64,000 bases of DNA from Actinospineispora eucalypti (GCA_014208095.1 JACHMT010000001.1:2790001-2854000); one strand, 5' to 3'; positions 50,151 to 61,659 are shown, numbered from the stretch's first letter. The notes: generated by a model from the sequence alone, not told the origin. Numbers and translations are program-made.

Positions 50151-51166
50151 GCCGGCTGGCGCCCCCGGGCCCGGCCGACGGCCGGTTAGCCGAGCCGAAG
50201 ACCGGGCGGCCCCGGGCAACGGTCGGCGGGTCGCGATCGCCGTTCGTGGACTTCGACCGGCCGTCCTGGGCCAAGCTGGGCGAGTCCATCGCGCTGCCGC
50301 TGACCGCGGACGAGCTGGAGCAGATCCGCAGCCTCGGCGACGAGGTGGACCTGGCCGAGGTGCGCGAGGTGTACCTGCCGCTGTCCCGGCTGCTCAACCT
50401 GCACGTCCAGGAGGCGGGCCGGCTCTACCGCGCCTACCGGACCTTCCTGGGCGACCAGCCGGCGCGCACCCCGTTCGTGATCGGTATCGCCGGCTCGGTC
50501 TCGGTGGGCAAGTCCACCACCGCCCGGCTGCTGCGCACCCTGCTGGCCCGCTGGCCGCACCACCCCCGGGTGGAGCTGATCACCACGGACGGCTTCCTCT
50601 ACCCGAACGCGGAGCTGGAGGCGCGCGGGTTGATGACCCGCAAGGGCTTCCCCGAGTCCTACGACCGCCGCGCGCTGCTGCGGTTCGTCACCGAGGTCAA
50701 GGGCGGCAAGGACGCGGTGCGCGCGCCGGTCTACTCGCACCTGGTGTACGACATCATGCCGGAGCAGTCGGTGGTGGTGCGCCGGCCGGACATCCTGCTG
50801 CTGGAGGGGCTGAACGTGCTGCAGCCCGCGCCGCCGAGCCGGGACGGGCGGGCCAGCGGCCTCGCGGTCAGCGACTTCATCGACTTCTCGGTGTACGTGG
50901 ACGCGGCCCCGGACGATGTGCGGCAGTGGTACATCGACCGGTTCCTGCGGCTGCGGGAGACCGCGTTCCGCGACCCCGCGTCCTACTTCCGCCGCTACGC
51001 CGACCTGGACACCCCCGCCGCCATCCGCCGGGCCGAACACCTCTGGGACGAGATCAACGGCCCCAACCTCCACCACAACATCGCCCCCACCCGGGGCCGC
51101 GCCACCCTGGTCCTCACCAAAGGCCGCGACCACGCCGTGACCGGCATCCGCCTCCGCAAACTCTGA
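50147..51166 (+). CDS. coaA: type I pantothenate kinase
   Basis: 339 residues. Phosphorylates pantothenate in the first step of CoA synthesis. Walker A GSVSVGKS near 116-123, then [11 protein letters not shown] with the Asp near 146, [14 protein letters not shown] near 167 and LEGLNVLQP near 222 typical of bacterial type I CoaA. The N-terminal 30 residues are a Pro/Arg-rich extension, so a slightly later start is possible. Coupled by ATGA to the SDR. Confidence 0.95.
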   Translation: MSRLAPPGPADGRLAEPKTGRPRATVGGSRSPFVDFDRPSWAKLGESIALPLTADELEQIRSLGDEVDLAEVREVYLPLSRLLNLHVQEAGRLYRAYRTFLGDQPARTPFVIGIAGSVSVGKSTTARLLRTLLARWPHHPRVELITTDGFLYPNAELEARGLMTRKGFPESYDRRALLRFVTEVKGGKDAVRAPVYSHLVYDIMPEQSVVVRRPDILLLEGLNVLQPAPPSRDGRASGLAVSDFIDFSVYVDAAPDDVRQWYIDRFLRLRETAFRDPASYFRRYADLDTPAAIRRAEHLWDEINGPNLHHNIAPTRGRATLVLTKGRDHAVTGIRLRKL

Positions 51167-51179
51167 CGCCGGTGCGCGA

Positions 51180-51539
51180 CTAGCCGACCCGGGCCGTGGT
51201 GTCGCGGAGGGCGGCGGCCAGGCGGTCGCGGACGGCGGTGCGGGCGGCGATCTCCTCGTCGAGGGCGGCGATCTTTTTCACCACGGCGGCGGCGCCCTCG
51301 GCGCACAGGCCCTCCGACTCCAGGTCGTTCTTCAGGCAGGGGACGAAGTCGCGCACCTCGTCGCTGGTGAAGCCCATGGCCAGCAGCCAGCGGATGTTGC
51401 GCACCTGGCGGACCGCGTCCGGGCCGTAGGCGCGGTAGCCGTTGGACGCCCGGCAGGCGTCCAGCAGGCCCTGCTGCTCGTAGTAGCGGATCGCCCTCGG
51501 CGTGGTCCCCGCGGCCCTGGCCAGCTCCCCGATCAGCAT
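51180..51539 (-). CDS. MerR-family regulator
   Basis: About 119 residues from ATG 51539 (MLIGELARAAGTTPRAIRYYEQQGLL); the frame extends six codons further to 51557. The HTH is followed by a dimerisation helix with Cys residues in VPCLKNDLESEGLCAEG, similar to MerR regulators that respond to thiol-reactive compounds. It starts 5 bp after the stop of the secreted protein gene on the same strand. Convergent with coaA. Confidence 0.87.
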   Translation of the reverse strand: MLIGELARAAGTTPRAIRYYEQQGLLDACRASNGYRAYGPDAVRQVRNIRWLLAMGFTSDEVRDFVPCLKNDLESEGLCAEGAAAVVKKIAALDEEIAARTAVRDRLAAALRDTTARVG

Positions 51540-51543
51540 GCTT

Positions 51544-52131
51544 CTAGTCTCCAGCAACTTTCCCGATGATGGTGATCCCGGCGAAGGTGAAGGACATCTC
51601 GCCGGTATCCATGTCCGGCAGCCGGACCCGGCAGGGGTAGACCAGCGACTCGCCGGGGGCCAGCAGCTTGGCCTGGTGCGGCATGTCCATCGGCGCGGCG
51701 GCGCCCCGGAAGGTCACCTTGCCAGGGCCGAGCTCGTCGGTGCTGGTCCGTACCGGTTTGTCGCCGTTGTTCTGGGCGACCAGGGTGAGCACGACGCCGC
51801 CCTTCATCTTGGTGACCAGTGCGGTCACCACCAGGCCGTTCGGGGCCGGCGCCGGCTCGGCCAGGCCGAGCGGCCGCACCCCCGGCGGCGTCCCCTGAGC
51901 GGCGGTCGGGGCGGCCGGTTCCGGCGCGGCCGGAGCGGGTGCGGACCCCGCCGGCGCGGGTGCGGGCGCCGCCGGCGCGGCCGCCGGGGCTCGGGCCGGT
52001 GGCTCCGGCGAGTCGGCGGACGCGGTGAGCATGGCGCCGGCCCAGCCGAGGGCGATGCCCACCAGAATCGCGACGATCAACGTGGCCGGCACCCGTCGCC
52101 GGCCACCCCGACGGTGGGCCGGGATCGTCAC
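51544..52131 (-). CDS. exported or membrane-anchored hypothetical protein
   Basis: 195 residues from GTG 52131. A basic N-terminus, one hydrophobic segment near 15-35 (VPATLIVAILVGIALGWAGAML), an Ala/Pro-rich linker to about 80 and a compact beta-rich domain (NGLVVTALVTKMKGGVVLTLVAQNNGDKP; GESLVYPCRVRLPDM). It resembles cell-surface proteins with a DUF4352-like fold, but I do not recognise the family. Possibly co-transcribed with the MerR gene. Confidence 0.7.
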   Translation of the reverse strand: MTIPAHRRGGRRRVPATLIVAILVGIALGWAGAMLTASADSPEPPARAPAAAPAAPAPAPAGSAPAPAAPEPAAPTAAQGTPPGVRPLGLAEPAPAPNGLVVTALVTKMKGGVVLTLVAQNNGDKPVRTSTDELGPGKVTFRGAAAPMDMPHQAKLLAPGESLVYPCRVRLPDMDTGEMSFTFAGITIIGKVAGD

Positions 52132-52189
52132 CCGGGAAGTATTGGGCCTTCCGGTGGGCCGGCCAAGCCGGCAAACGGCTCATTCGGGC

Positions 52190-52942
52190 TCAGGCGACGT
52201 TGATGCCGCCGTCGACCCGCAGCACCGCCCCGGTCAGGTAGCTCGCCCCCGGGTCGGCGACCCGCACGATCCACCGGGCGATCTCCTCCGGGTCGGCGAT
52301 GCGGCCGAGCGGGATGCGGGACAGGAAGAACTCCCGGCTGGTCTCCATCTGCTCCTGGGTGAACCCCGCGTGCTCGAGCATCGGGGTCTGCGTGACACCG
52401 GGCGCCACCGAGACCACGCGCACTCCGCGCGAGCCCAGTTCCACCGCCCAGGTGCGGGTCATGAAGTCCAGCGCGACCTTGGTGCCGCCGTAGACCGAGT
52501 TCGCCGGCCACCCCCGGGCTCCGGACACCGAGGTCACGTTCACCACCGTGCCGCGCGCGGCGACCAGGTGCGGCAGCGCGCGCTGGGTGAGCAGCAGCGG
52601 GCCGAGCAGGTTGGTGTGCAGCTGGGTCACCGCGACGTCCCGGTCGATCTCGCCGAGCGCTTGGGGGCGGGTGATGGCCGCGTTGTTGACCAGCACGTCT
52701 ATCCCGCCGAGCGCCGACTCGGCGGCGCTCACGATGTCGTCGGGGCCGCTCGGGGCGGCCACGTCGGCGGTGGCCACGGAGATGTTGGCCCGGCCCTCGG
52801 CGGTTTCCTTCAGCGACCCGGCGGAGCGGCCGACCACCAGCACCCTGGCGCCCTCGTCGGCGAACTTGTGGGCCGCGACCCGGCCGATCCCGGTGCCGCC
52901 GCCGGTGATCACAACGGCCTTGTCCAGCAATGATTCGCTCAT
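52190..52942 (-). CDS. short-chain dehydrogenase/reductase of the catabolic locus
   Basis: About 250 residues from ATG 52942. Rossmann motif TGGGTGIGR near 14, NNAA near 85, Ser in NVTSVSG near 134 and YxxxK in YGGTK near 147; the end DGGINVA is typical of FabG-like SDRs. It follows the TetR gene on the same strand (35 bp apart) and is likely part of the same locus as the divergent hydrolase operon, oxidising or reducing an alcohol intermediate. Confidence 0.9.
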   Translation of the reverse strand: MSESLLDKAVVITGGGTGIGRVAAHKFADEGARVLVVGRSAGSLKETAEGRANISVATADVAAPSGPDDIVSAAESALGGIDVLVNNAAITRPQALGEIDRDVAVTQLHTNLLGPLLLTQRALPHLVAARGTVVNVTSVSGARGWPANSVYGGTKVALDFMTRTWAVELGSRGVRVVSVAPGVTQTPMLEHAGFTQEQMETSREFFLSRIPLGRIADPEEIARWIVRVADPGASYLTGAVLRVDGGINVA

Positions 52943-52977
52943 GCCGGCGACGCTAAACCTTGCCGCCGGCGTCAAGG

Positions 52978-53610
52978 TCAAATCTGCTCGGCCGGCTCGC
53001 AGGTGAGCAGGCGGGACCGGAGCGCGGGGTCGGGGCCGACCGGCGGCCCCGCGTAGCCGACCAGGTTGAGGGCGAGCTGGACGAACACGTCCTCGATGCG
53101 GTCCAGGCCGAGCGGGCCGGCCGGCTGGTACCAGTGCGCCACGCCGTTGCACATCTCCAGCAGGGCCAGCCTGGTGAGCGTCACCTCGTCCAGGTTGAAG
53201 TCGCCGTCGGCCACCCCGGCGGCGAGCGCGTCGGTCCAGTACCGCTCGTAGCGGTCCCGCTTGGCGACGATCTCCGCGCGGCGTTCCGGCGGCAGGAAGC
53301 GCAGCTCGCCGTCCACCACGGAGACCGTGCGCGGGTTGGTGGCCTGGACCGAGACCAGCGCCCGCACCAGCCGTTCCAGCTGGGACGCCGGGGCGTGGCC
53401 CTCGGTGGCCAGTGCCGCCACCCGCATCAGCTCGTCCAGCGCGAAGTGCATCACCGACTCGAGGATGGCCAGCTTGTTCGCCGCGTGCAGGTACAGCGCG
53501 CCCGAGGTGACCCCGGCGGCGGCCGCGATGTCCCGGATGCCGGTGGCCGCGTAGCCGGCGGCGGAGAAGGTCCGCACGGCGGCGCGCTGGATCTCCGCGT
53601 AGCTGGTCAC
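52978..53610 (-). CDS. TetR-family repressor of the catabolic locus
   Basis: 210 residues from ATG 53610. HTH near 5-50 (YAATGIRDIAAAAGVTSGALYLHAANKLAIL), C-terminal ligand-binding domain of the TetR_C_17/FadR-like kind. It is divergent from the PTE-like operon across a nested palindrome, so it most probably represses both directions and is released by a pathway intermediate, perhaps an acyl-CoA. Confidence 0.9.
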   Translation of the reverse strand: MTSYAEIQRAAVRTFSAAGYAATGIRDIAAAAGVTSGALYLHAANKLAILESVMHFALDELMRVAALATEGHAPASQLERLVRALVSVQATNPRTVSVVDGELRFLPPERRAEIVAKRDRYERYWTDALAAGVADGDFNLDEVTLTRLALLEMCNGVAHWYQPAGPLGLDRIEDVFVQLALNLVGYAGPPVGPDPALRSRLLTCEPAEQI

Positions 53611-53630
53611 CCGTTCAGCCTACTTGACTC

Positions 53631-53672
53631 ACTAATCACTTGATTAGTACCGTCACTAATCAAGTGATTAGT
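53631..53672. promoter_or_regulatory. nested palindromic TetR operator
   Basis: Two 18-bp palindrome-like sites, ACTAATCACTTGATTAGT (53631-53648) and ACTAATCAAGTGATTAGT (53655-53672), are exact inverse complements of each other and are spaced by 6 bp. Each has half-sites ACTAATCA/TGATTAGT. The pair lies 20 bp from the TetR start and 26 bp from the hydrolase start, in an AT-rich pocket. Confidence 0.85.
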
Positions 53673-53698
53673 CGAGGTCATCCCGAAGGGAGACGGGC

Positions 53699-54715
53699 AT
53701 GCGGGTGGTTCGCACGGTGCGCGCCGACGTGCCGCCGGAACGGATCGGCCACACCCAGACGCACGAGCACGTGCTGTCCAAGCTGGCCTCCGTGCGGCAG
53801 GGCAGCATGCTGGACTCGGCCGAGGCGATCCGGCTGGACAACTACTACGAGGTGCGCCGGCACCACTCGGTGTTCGACCTGACGGTGAACGACGTCGAGG
53901 ACGCCGTCGCCGAGCTCGGCGAGTACGCCGCGCACGGCGGCTCCGCCATGGTGGACGCGACCAGCATCGGCATCGGCCGCGACCCGGAGGGACTGCTCGC
54001 GGTGGCCGAGCGCACCGGCGTGCACATCGTCATGGGCGCCGGCTACTACCAGCGCGAGTTCCACCCGGCCGGGCTGGACGACCGGTCGCGGGCCGACCTG
54101 GCCGCCGAGATGAGCCGGGACGTCACCGAGGGCGTGGGGGAGCGGCGGATCAGGTCCGGGGTGATCGGTGAGATCGGGTTGAGCTGGCCGGTGCACCCGG
54201 TCGAACGGCGGGTGCTGGAGGCGGCCTGCGACGCCCAGCGGGACACCGGCGCCGCGCTGCTGGTCCACCCGGGACGGCACGCGGACGCGCCGCTGGACGC
54301 CATGCGGATCATCCGTGCGGTCGGTGGCGACCAGGACCGGGTGATCATGAGCCACATCGACCGGACGCTGTTCGATCTTCCGGCGATGGTCGAGCTCGCG
54401 GAGACCGGCTGCTACCTGGAGTTCGACCTGTTCGGCCAGGAGTCCAGCTACTACCCGTTCGCCGACATCGACATGCCCAACGACGCCACCCGGGTGGACC
54501 ACCTGGTCGCCCTGCGCGGGCGCGGCTTCGGCCGCCGGCTGTTGGTCGCGCAGGACATCTGCAGCAAGACCCACCTGCGGCGCTACGGCGGCGAGGGCTA
54601 CGCGCACCTGATCCGCAACGTGCTGCCGCTGATGCGCCGCAAGGGCCTGGACGACGCCGCGATCGGCGAGCTGACGGTGGCCAACCCCCGCGAAGCACTG
54701 GCGTTCGCGGCATGA
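53699..54715 (+). CDS. phosphotriesterase-family hydrolase (PTE/PHP-like)
   Basis: 338 residues. TIM-barrel binuclear metal hydrolase: HxH in THEHV at 22-24, Glu in place of the carboxylated Lys in VIGEIGLS near 159, further ligands in LLVHPGR and MSHID, and Asp in VAQDIC. Glu as bridging residue is the E. coli PHP/PTER subtype rather than the organophosphatase with Lys. Such enzymes hydrolyse lactones or esters. First gene of a four-gene coupled operon under the nested operator. Confidence 0.9.
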   Translation: MRVVRTVRADVPPERIGHTQTHEHVLSKLASVRQGSMLDSAEAIRLDNYYEVRRHHSVFDLTVNDVEDAVAELGEYAAHGGSAMVDATSIGIGRDPEGLLAVAERTGVHIVMGAGYYQREFHPAGLDDRSRADLAAEMSRDVTEGVGERRIRSGVIGEIGLSWPVHPVERRVLEAACDAQRDTGAALLVHPGRHADAPLDAMRIIRAVGGDQDRVIMSHIDRTLFDLPAMVELAETGCYLEFDLFGQESSYYPFADIDMPNDATRVDHLVALRGRGFGRRLLVAQDICSKTHLRRYGGEGYAHLIRNVLPLMRRKGLDDAAIGELTVANPREALAFAA

Positions 54716-55995
54716 CCGCCGGCGAACGGACGGCCGTGTCCCGGCGGCCGCTGGTCGGCGCCGGGGTGGGCACCTTCATCGAGTTCTACGACTTCGCCAT
54801 CTACGCGCTGAGCGTGCCGATCATCGCCGCCCGGTTCTTTCCGGCCGGGGACTCGGGTGCCGCGCTGATCTCGGCGTTCGCCGTGTACGGGGTGGCCTTC
54901 GTGATCCGGCCGCTGGGCGGGGTGGTGTTCGGAGTGCTGGGCGACCGCTACGGCCGGCGGGGCGTGCTGGTCACCGTGCTCACGCTGATCGGCGTGGCCA
55001 CCGCACTGATCGGGGTGCTGCCCGGCTACGCGGACGCCGGGCTGCTCGCGCCGGCCCTGCTGGTCGGACTGCGCCTGCTACAGGGGCTTTCCGCCGGTGG
55101 CGAGGTGACCAGCGCCACCTCCTTCGCCCTGGAGCACGCGCCGGAGCGCCAGCGGTCGCTGTGGATCACCGTGGTGGTGGCGACCTCGGCGGTGTCCTCG
55201 GTGGTCGGGCTGCTCGTGGTGCTGGCGCTGAACGCGGCCCTCGGCGAGGCGGCGTTCACCGAATGGGGCTGGCGGATCTGCTTCCTGCTTGCCCTGCCGC
55301 TCAGCCTGATCGGCCTGTACGTGCGGATGCGCACCGAGGAGAGCCCGGCCTACCAGCGGGCCCGCCGCACCGAGGGGCTCAGCGCGGCACCGGTGCGGGA
55401 GGTCTTGGCCCGGCACCGCCCGGCGGTGGGTACCGCTTTTGCCCTGGCCGCGATGACCGGTCTCGGCTTCTACTACCTGGCCGGCTACTTCCCGACGTAC
55501 CTGCAGGTCACCGCCGGTCTGTCCCGCGCTTCGGCGCTGGCCGCCAACGGTGTGGCGCTGCTGGTCTTCGCGGTTGCGCTGCCCGGCTGCGGGGCGCTGG
55601 CCGACCGCTGGGGCCGCCGGCCCGCCGTCCGCGCCGGCGCGGTGCTGCTGGTGCTGACCGGGGTGCCGGCTTACCTGCTCGCCGGGCAGGGCTCTTTCGC
55701 CTCGGCGGTGGCCGGCCAGGTGCTGCTGGCGTTGGCCCTGGCGGTGTTCGGGGGTGGCAGCTACGTGGCACTGCTCGAGGTGTTCCCCACCCGGACCCGG
55801 CTGACCGGCGCGGCGATCGGCTACAACCTCGGCTACGCGCTGCTCGGCGGCACGGCGCCGCTGCTGGCCAGCGCGCTGGTCGCGGCCTTCCACAGTCCTT
55901 TCGCCCCCGGCTTCTACCTCAGTGCGGTTGCGCTGCTGGTGCTGGTGGGCACCCGTTCGATGCCGGAGACCAGAGAGGTGGACATCAGTGACTGA
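54712..55995 (+). CDS. MFS transporter of the metabolite:H+ symporter (MHS) type
   Basis: 427 residues, ATGA overlap with the PTE-like gene. Twelve helices; signatures GTFIEFYDFAIYALSVPIIAARFFP near 16, motif A GDRYGRRGVLV near 80 and LRLLQGLSAGGEVTSATSFALEHAP near 121 are those of ShiA/KgtP/ProP-like symporters. It probably imports the organic-acid or lactone substrate of the operon. It overlaps the next gene by 8 bp. Confidence 0.92.
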   Translation: MTAGERTAVSRRPLVGAGVGTFIEFYDFAIYALSVPIIAARFFPAGDSGAALISAFAVYGVAFVIRPLGGVVFGVLGDRYGRRGVLVTVLTLIGVATALIGVLPGYADAGLLAPALLVGLRLLQGLSAGGEVTSATSFALEHAPERQRSLWITVVVATSAVSSVVGLLVVLALNAALGEAAFTEWGWRICFLLALPLSLIGLYVRMRTEESPAYQRARRTEGLSAAPVREVLARHRPAVGTAFALAAMTGLGFYYLAGYFPTYLQVTAGLSRASALAANGVALLVFAVALPGCGALADRWGRRPAVRAGAVLLVLTGVPAYLLAGQGSFASAVAGQVLLALALAVFGGGSYVALLEVFPTRTRLTGAAIGYNLGYALLGGTAPLLASALVAAFHSPFAPGFYLSAVALLVLVGTRSMPETREVDISD

Positions 55996-56854
55996 GTTCG
56001 TCGTGGACGCCAGGGTGCGGCTGCCGGTCGACCGGCGCAAACCGCTGGACGGCCCGCCGCCCGCGCTGCGCCGGCAGCGCTACGACCAGCTGCTGAACAT
56101 GTCGGAGAAGGTGGCGGCGGGCACCACCCCCGCGCTGCTGGCCGCGCTGCGCGAGCAGGGGGTGCACCGGGCGGTGGTGCACGCCGAGTACGAGGGAGCC
56201 GAGGACGCCGCCGCGCTCACCGAGGCGACCGCCGCGCTGGTCGGCGAGCACCCGGACCTGTTCTCGGGGTTCGGCACGCTGACCATGCCGCCGCCCACCG
56301 CGGGTTCGGCCGCGCGCGAGGTGCGGGCGTGTGCCGACGCCGGGCTGATCGGGGTGAACATCCAGCCGGCGTTCGCCGGCATGGACATCCACGACCGGCG
56401 GCTCTACTCGGGCTACGCGCGCGCCGAGGAGTTGGGGCTGATCGTGGCGCTGCACACCGGGGTGAGCTACTCGCGGGTGTACCCGATCGCGCACGAGCGG
56501 GCCGAGTTCCTGGACCAGGTGGCCTGCGACTTCCCCGACCTGCGGCTGATCGCCTGCCACGGGGGCTGGCCGTGGGTGACCGAGTACTGTGCGGTGGCGC
56601 GCCGGCACCCGACCGTGTACCTGGAGCTGGGCGGGCTCTCCCCGAAGTACGTGATGCGCCCCGGCACCGGTTGGGACGTGCTCGCCGGTTACCTGAACAA
56701 CCTGCTCGCCGACCGGGTGCTGTTCGGCACCGACTGGCCGATCTTCGACCACGGCCGGGCGCTGCGCGAGTGGCGGGCCGCCGGGGTGCGCGAGGAGGCC
56801 CTGCACCGGTTGCTGGGCGGAAACGCGGCGGAGCTGTTCGGGCTGGCTCGGTGA
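55988..56854 (+). CDS. amidohydrolase-family (amidohydrolase 2) enzyme
   Basis: About 288 residues from GTG 55988, with AGAGG upstream. TIM barrel of the ACMSD/amidohydrolase-2 type: VNIQPAFAGMDIHDRRLY near 115, VALHTGVSYS near 152, IACHGGWPWVTE near 186 and VLFGTDWPIFDHGR near 240, which supply His and Asp metal ligands. The usual N-terminal HxH is missing: the N-terminus begins VVDARVRLPVDRRK. Family members hydrolyse lactones or decarboxylate aromatic acids. Coupled on both sides. Confidence 0.85.
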   Translation: MTEFVVDARVRLPVDRRKPLDGPPPALRRQRYDQLLNMSEKVAAGTTPALLAALREQGVHRAVVHAEYEGAEDAAALTEATAALVGEHPDLFSGFGTLTMPPPTAGSAAREVRACADAGLIGVNIQPAFAGMDIHDRRLYSGYARAEELGLIVALHTGVSYSRVYPIAHERAEFLDQVACDFPDLRLIACHGGWPWVTEYCAVARRHPTVYLELGGLSPKYVMRPGTGWDVLAGYLNNLLADRVLFGTDWPIFDHGRALREWRAAGVREEALHRLLGGNAAELFGLAR

Positions 56855-58428
56855 CCGAACCGACGGTGTCCTCGGCGCTGGCCGAGGCCGCGCGCCGGTG
56901 GCCCGACAAGGTCGTGCTGCGCTGTGCGCGGCTGGATCAGCGGGCCAGCTTCGCCGAGCTGGACGCGTTGGCCGGCGCGGTGGCCGATGCGCTGCGAGAC
57001 CGGGGCATCGGGCCCGGCGACCGGGTGGCCGTGATGTTCCACAACGACCTGGAGTTCCCGGTCTGCTGGCTGGGCGTGCTGCGCGCGGGCGCCGCGATGG
57101 TGCCGCTGAACGTGCGGCTCACCGGGCCGGAGCTGGCCGCTCTCCTGGCCGAGGCGGCACCCGCGCTGGTGCTCGCCGCCGAGGATTTCGGCCCGCTGCT
57201 GGCAGGGGTGCTGCCGGCCGGTTCTCGCGCGCTGCTGCTGCCGGCCGACGGGTCCGATCTGGCCGCGGCGTTGGCCGGGTTGCCGGTGCCGGGGTCGCGC
57301 GGGGTGGAGGCCGCCGCCGGACCGGTGCCGGAGACGCTGGCGAACATCCAGTTCACCTCGGGCAGCACCGGCCGGTCCAAGGGCTGCCTGCTCTCGCACC
57401 GCTACTGGCTGACCATCGGCTCGGCCATGCGTGACCACGGGCCGAGGCTGCGCGGCGACGACGTGTTGCTCACCGCGCAGCCCTTCTACTACATGGATCC
57501 GCAGTGGAACCTGGTCGCCGCGCTGCTCACCGGGGCCGAGCTGGTGGTGCTGGAGCGGTTTTCCTCGGCGACCTTCTGGGCGTCGGTGCGGGAGCACCGG
57601 GTGACCTTCTTCTACTGCCTCGGCGTGATGCCGGCGATGCTGCTGCGCACGCCGGTCGCGCCGGGGGAACGCGAGAACCGGGTCCGCTACATCGGCTGCT
57701 CGGCGATCCCCGAGGGGCGGCACGCGGAGCTGGAGCGGCGGTTCGGCGCGCCGTGGCACGAGCTGTACGGCAGCACCGAGACCGGGGTGGACATCCTGGT
57801 CGAGCCGGCCGACCACGATCTCGCGCTGGCCGGCGGGCTGCTCGGCCGGCCGCTGCCGAACCGGGAGATCCGGGTGGTGGACGACGAGGATCTCCCGGTG
57901 CCGCGCGGGGTTGTGGGGCGGCTGCTGGTGCGCGGGGTGGCGATGAGTGACGGCTATCTGGACGGCTCATCGGCCACCGTCGGGAACGGCTGGTACGTCA
58001 CCGGAGACCTGGCCATCCGGCGGCCCGACGGGATGGTCCGGTTCGCCGGTCGGGTCAAGGACATCATCCGGCGCAGCGGGGAGAACATCTCGGCGGCCCA
58101 GGTGGAGGAGGCGATCCAGGCCCACCCGGGGGTACGGCTCTGCGCCTGCCTGCCGGTGGCCGACGAGGTGCGCGGCGAGGAGATCAAGGCGTATCTGGTG
58201 TGCGAGGACGGCCCGGTCTCGCCGGCCGAGCTGCTTTCCCATGCGCGCGAGCGGCTCGCGGCGTTCAAGGTCCCGCGCTACTGGGAGTTCCGCGACCGCC
58301 TGCCGCTCACCCCGTCGGAGAAGATCGCCAAGGCGCGGCTGCGCGGCGAGCCGGACTCGGCGCTGGGCCGATGCTACGACACGGTCGCGGGGGTGTGGCT
58401 CGACCGGGTGCGCCCACGCGGCACATGA
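56851..58428 (+). CDS. acyl-CoA ligase (AMP-dependent synthetase) of the catabolic operon
   Basis: About 525 residues from GTG 56851, GTGA overlap. P-loop FTSGSTGRSKGC near 168, YGSTETGVD near 308, WYVTGDLA near 382, RSGENISAAQVE near 408 and the catalytic Lys in TPSEKIAKARL. It should convert the acid released by the upstream hydrolases to a CoA thioester. Closest in style to crotonobetaine/carnitine-CoA ligase-like members, but the substrate is unknown. Confidence 0.92.
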   Translation: MTEPTVSSALAEAARRWPDKVVLRCARLDQRASFAELDALAGAVADALRDRGIGPGDRVAVMFHNDLEFPVCWLGVLRAGAAMVPLNVRLTGPELAALLAEAAPALVLAAEDFGPLLAGVLPAGSRALLLPADGSDLAAALAGLPVPGSRGVEAAAGPVPETLANIQFTSGSTGRSKGCLLSHRYWLTIGSAMRDHGPRLRGDDVLLTAQPFYYMDPQWNLVAALLTGAELVVLERFSSATFWASVREHRVTFFYCLGVMPAMLLRTPVAPGERENRVRYIGCSAIPEGRHAELERRFGAPWHELYGSTETGVDILVEPADHDLALAGGLLGRPLPNREIRVVDDEDLPVPRGVVGRLLVRGVAMSDGYLDGSSATVGNGWYVTGDLAIRRPDGMVRFAGRVKDIIRRSGENISAAQVEEAIQAHPGVRLCACLPVADEVRGEEIKAYLVCEDGPVSPAELLSHARERLAAFKVPRYWEFRDRLPLTPSEKIAKARLRGEPDSALGRCYDTVAGVWLDRVRPRGT

Positions 58429-58677
58429 GGTGCGCGGGCTCACCAGTGGGTCGAAGCGGTTAGCGCCCGCCCGTTCCACCGAGCATGATCGCCGGCTCTG
58501 GCGCTTTAGCGTCGGTTTTCGACGCTGATCCGCCACAAACGACGATCACCCTGCCTGCCACCCAGCGACCTCCACACCCTGGAGCGACCCTGGTGTCATG
58601 TTGACCTTGCGAGTGCCGCGGTGAGGCCTCGGACCGCGCGAGGTTTGAGCCGGCGGAGGACAGCTCACTGAGGGGTG
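58429..58677. terminator. convergent intergenic region with short hairpin
   Basis: 249 bp between the convergent ligase and DNA-repair genes. The hairpin AGCGTCG-GTTTT-CGACGCT (58508-58526) is the only clear structure; no gene is seen. Confidence 0.5.
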
Positions 58678-59376
58678 TCAGGCGATGTGCTTGAGGGCTT
58701 CGCGGCGGGACAGCGGGGAAAGCCGCGGGTGTGCGGCGACGAACGCGCGCACCCAGTCCGGGTCTATGCGCGCGTGCTGGCGCAACGCCCAGCCGATGCC
58801 CTTGCGCAGGAAGAACTCCGGCTCGTCGATGGCCGCCTCGATCGAGTCGGCAAGCAGCGCCAGGTCGGTCCGCTCCTTGGAGAGGAGCTGGCAGATGATC
58901 GCGGTGCGGCGCAGCCAGATGTCGTCGCCCGCCACCCAGCCCCGGATCACCGGTTCGACGGTCGCCGGGTGTTCGCGCAGCAGCGGGCCGATGCGCCGGC
59001 TGGCGATCTCGTCCACGTAGTCCCACCAGGCGCCGGCGACGATCCAGTGCTGGTAGAGCGGCAGCCAGGGCGGGACGAGCCACCGGGCGTACCGGCGGTG
59101 CCCGGTGAGGGCCAGCGCGACGTAGCGCTCCTCGCGGTAGGTCGCCTCGTCCCACAGCGTGCGCACCGCCCGGTCCAGCGCGTCGGGCGAGCCGACCGGG
59201 TGGTCGGCCACCAGCTCGCGCAGCAGCGTCCGCCGGGGCGGCGTCGGCACGCCCAGGAACGGCATCTCCGAGCGCATGTACCGCTGCATCTGGGGTGCCG
59301 CCGTCGGGTCCGCCAGCCGGCGCAGCCCCTCCCGCGCGGCCCCGACCAGTGCGGTTGCCTCGTCCGTGGTCGACAC
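58678..59376 (-). CDS. DNA alkylation repair protein (AlkD-like HEAT-repeat glycosylase)
   Basis: 232 residues. All-helical HEAT-like fold: MRSEMPFLGVPTPPRRTLLRELV near 34, LWDEATYREERYVALAL near 73, the conserved WWDYVDEIAS near 117 containing the catalytic Asp, WLRRTAIICQL near 154 and ffLRKGIGWALRQHA near 188. These are the hallmark residues of AlkC/AlkD glycosylases that excise N3/N7-alkylpurines. Single gene, divergent from argC. Confidence 0.93.
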   Translation of the reverse strand: MSTTDEATALVGAAREGLRRLADPTAAPQMQRYMRSEMPFLGVPTPPRRTLLRELVADHPVGSPDALDRAVRTLWDEATYREERYVALALTGHRRYARWLVPPWLPLYQHWIVAGAWWDYVDEIASRRIGPLLREHPATVEPVIRGWVAGDDIWLRRTAIICQLLSKERTDLALLADSIEAAIDEPEFFLRKGIGWALRQHARIDPDWVRAFVAAHPRLSPLSRREALKHIA

Positions 59377-59467
59377 GCCGTGCAGCCTACGGCGGGCCCC
59401 TTGCGTACACGTCCGGCCTCGGCGAGGGTAGATCCATTCGAGGGTCTTGCATAGATCTGCGCTTCAA

Positions 59468-61655
<2,188 letters not shown>

Positions 61656-61659
<4 letters not shown>

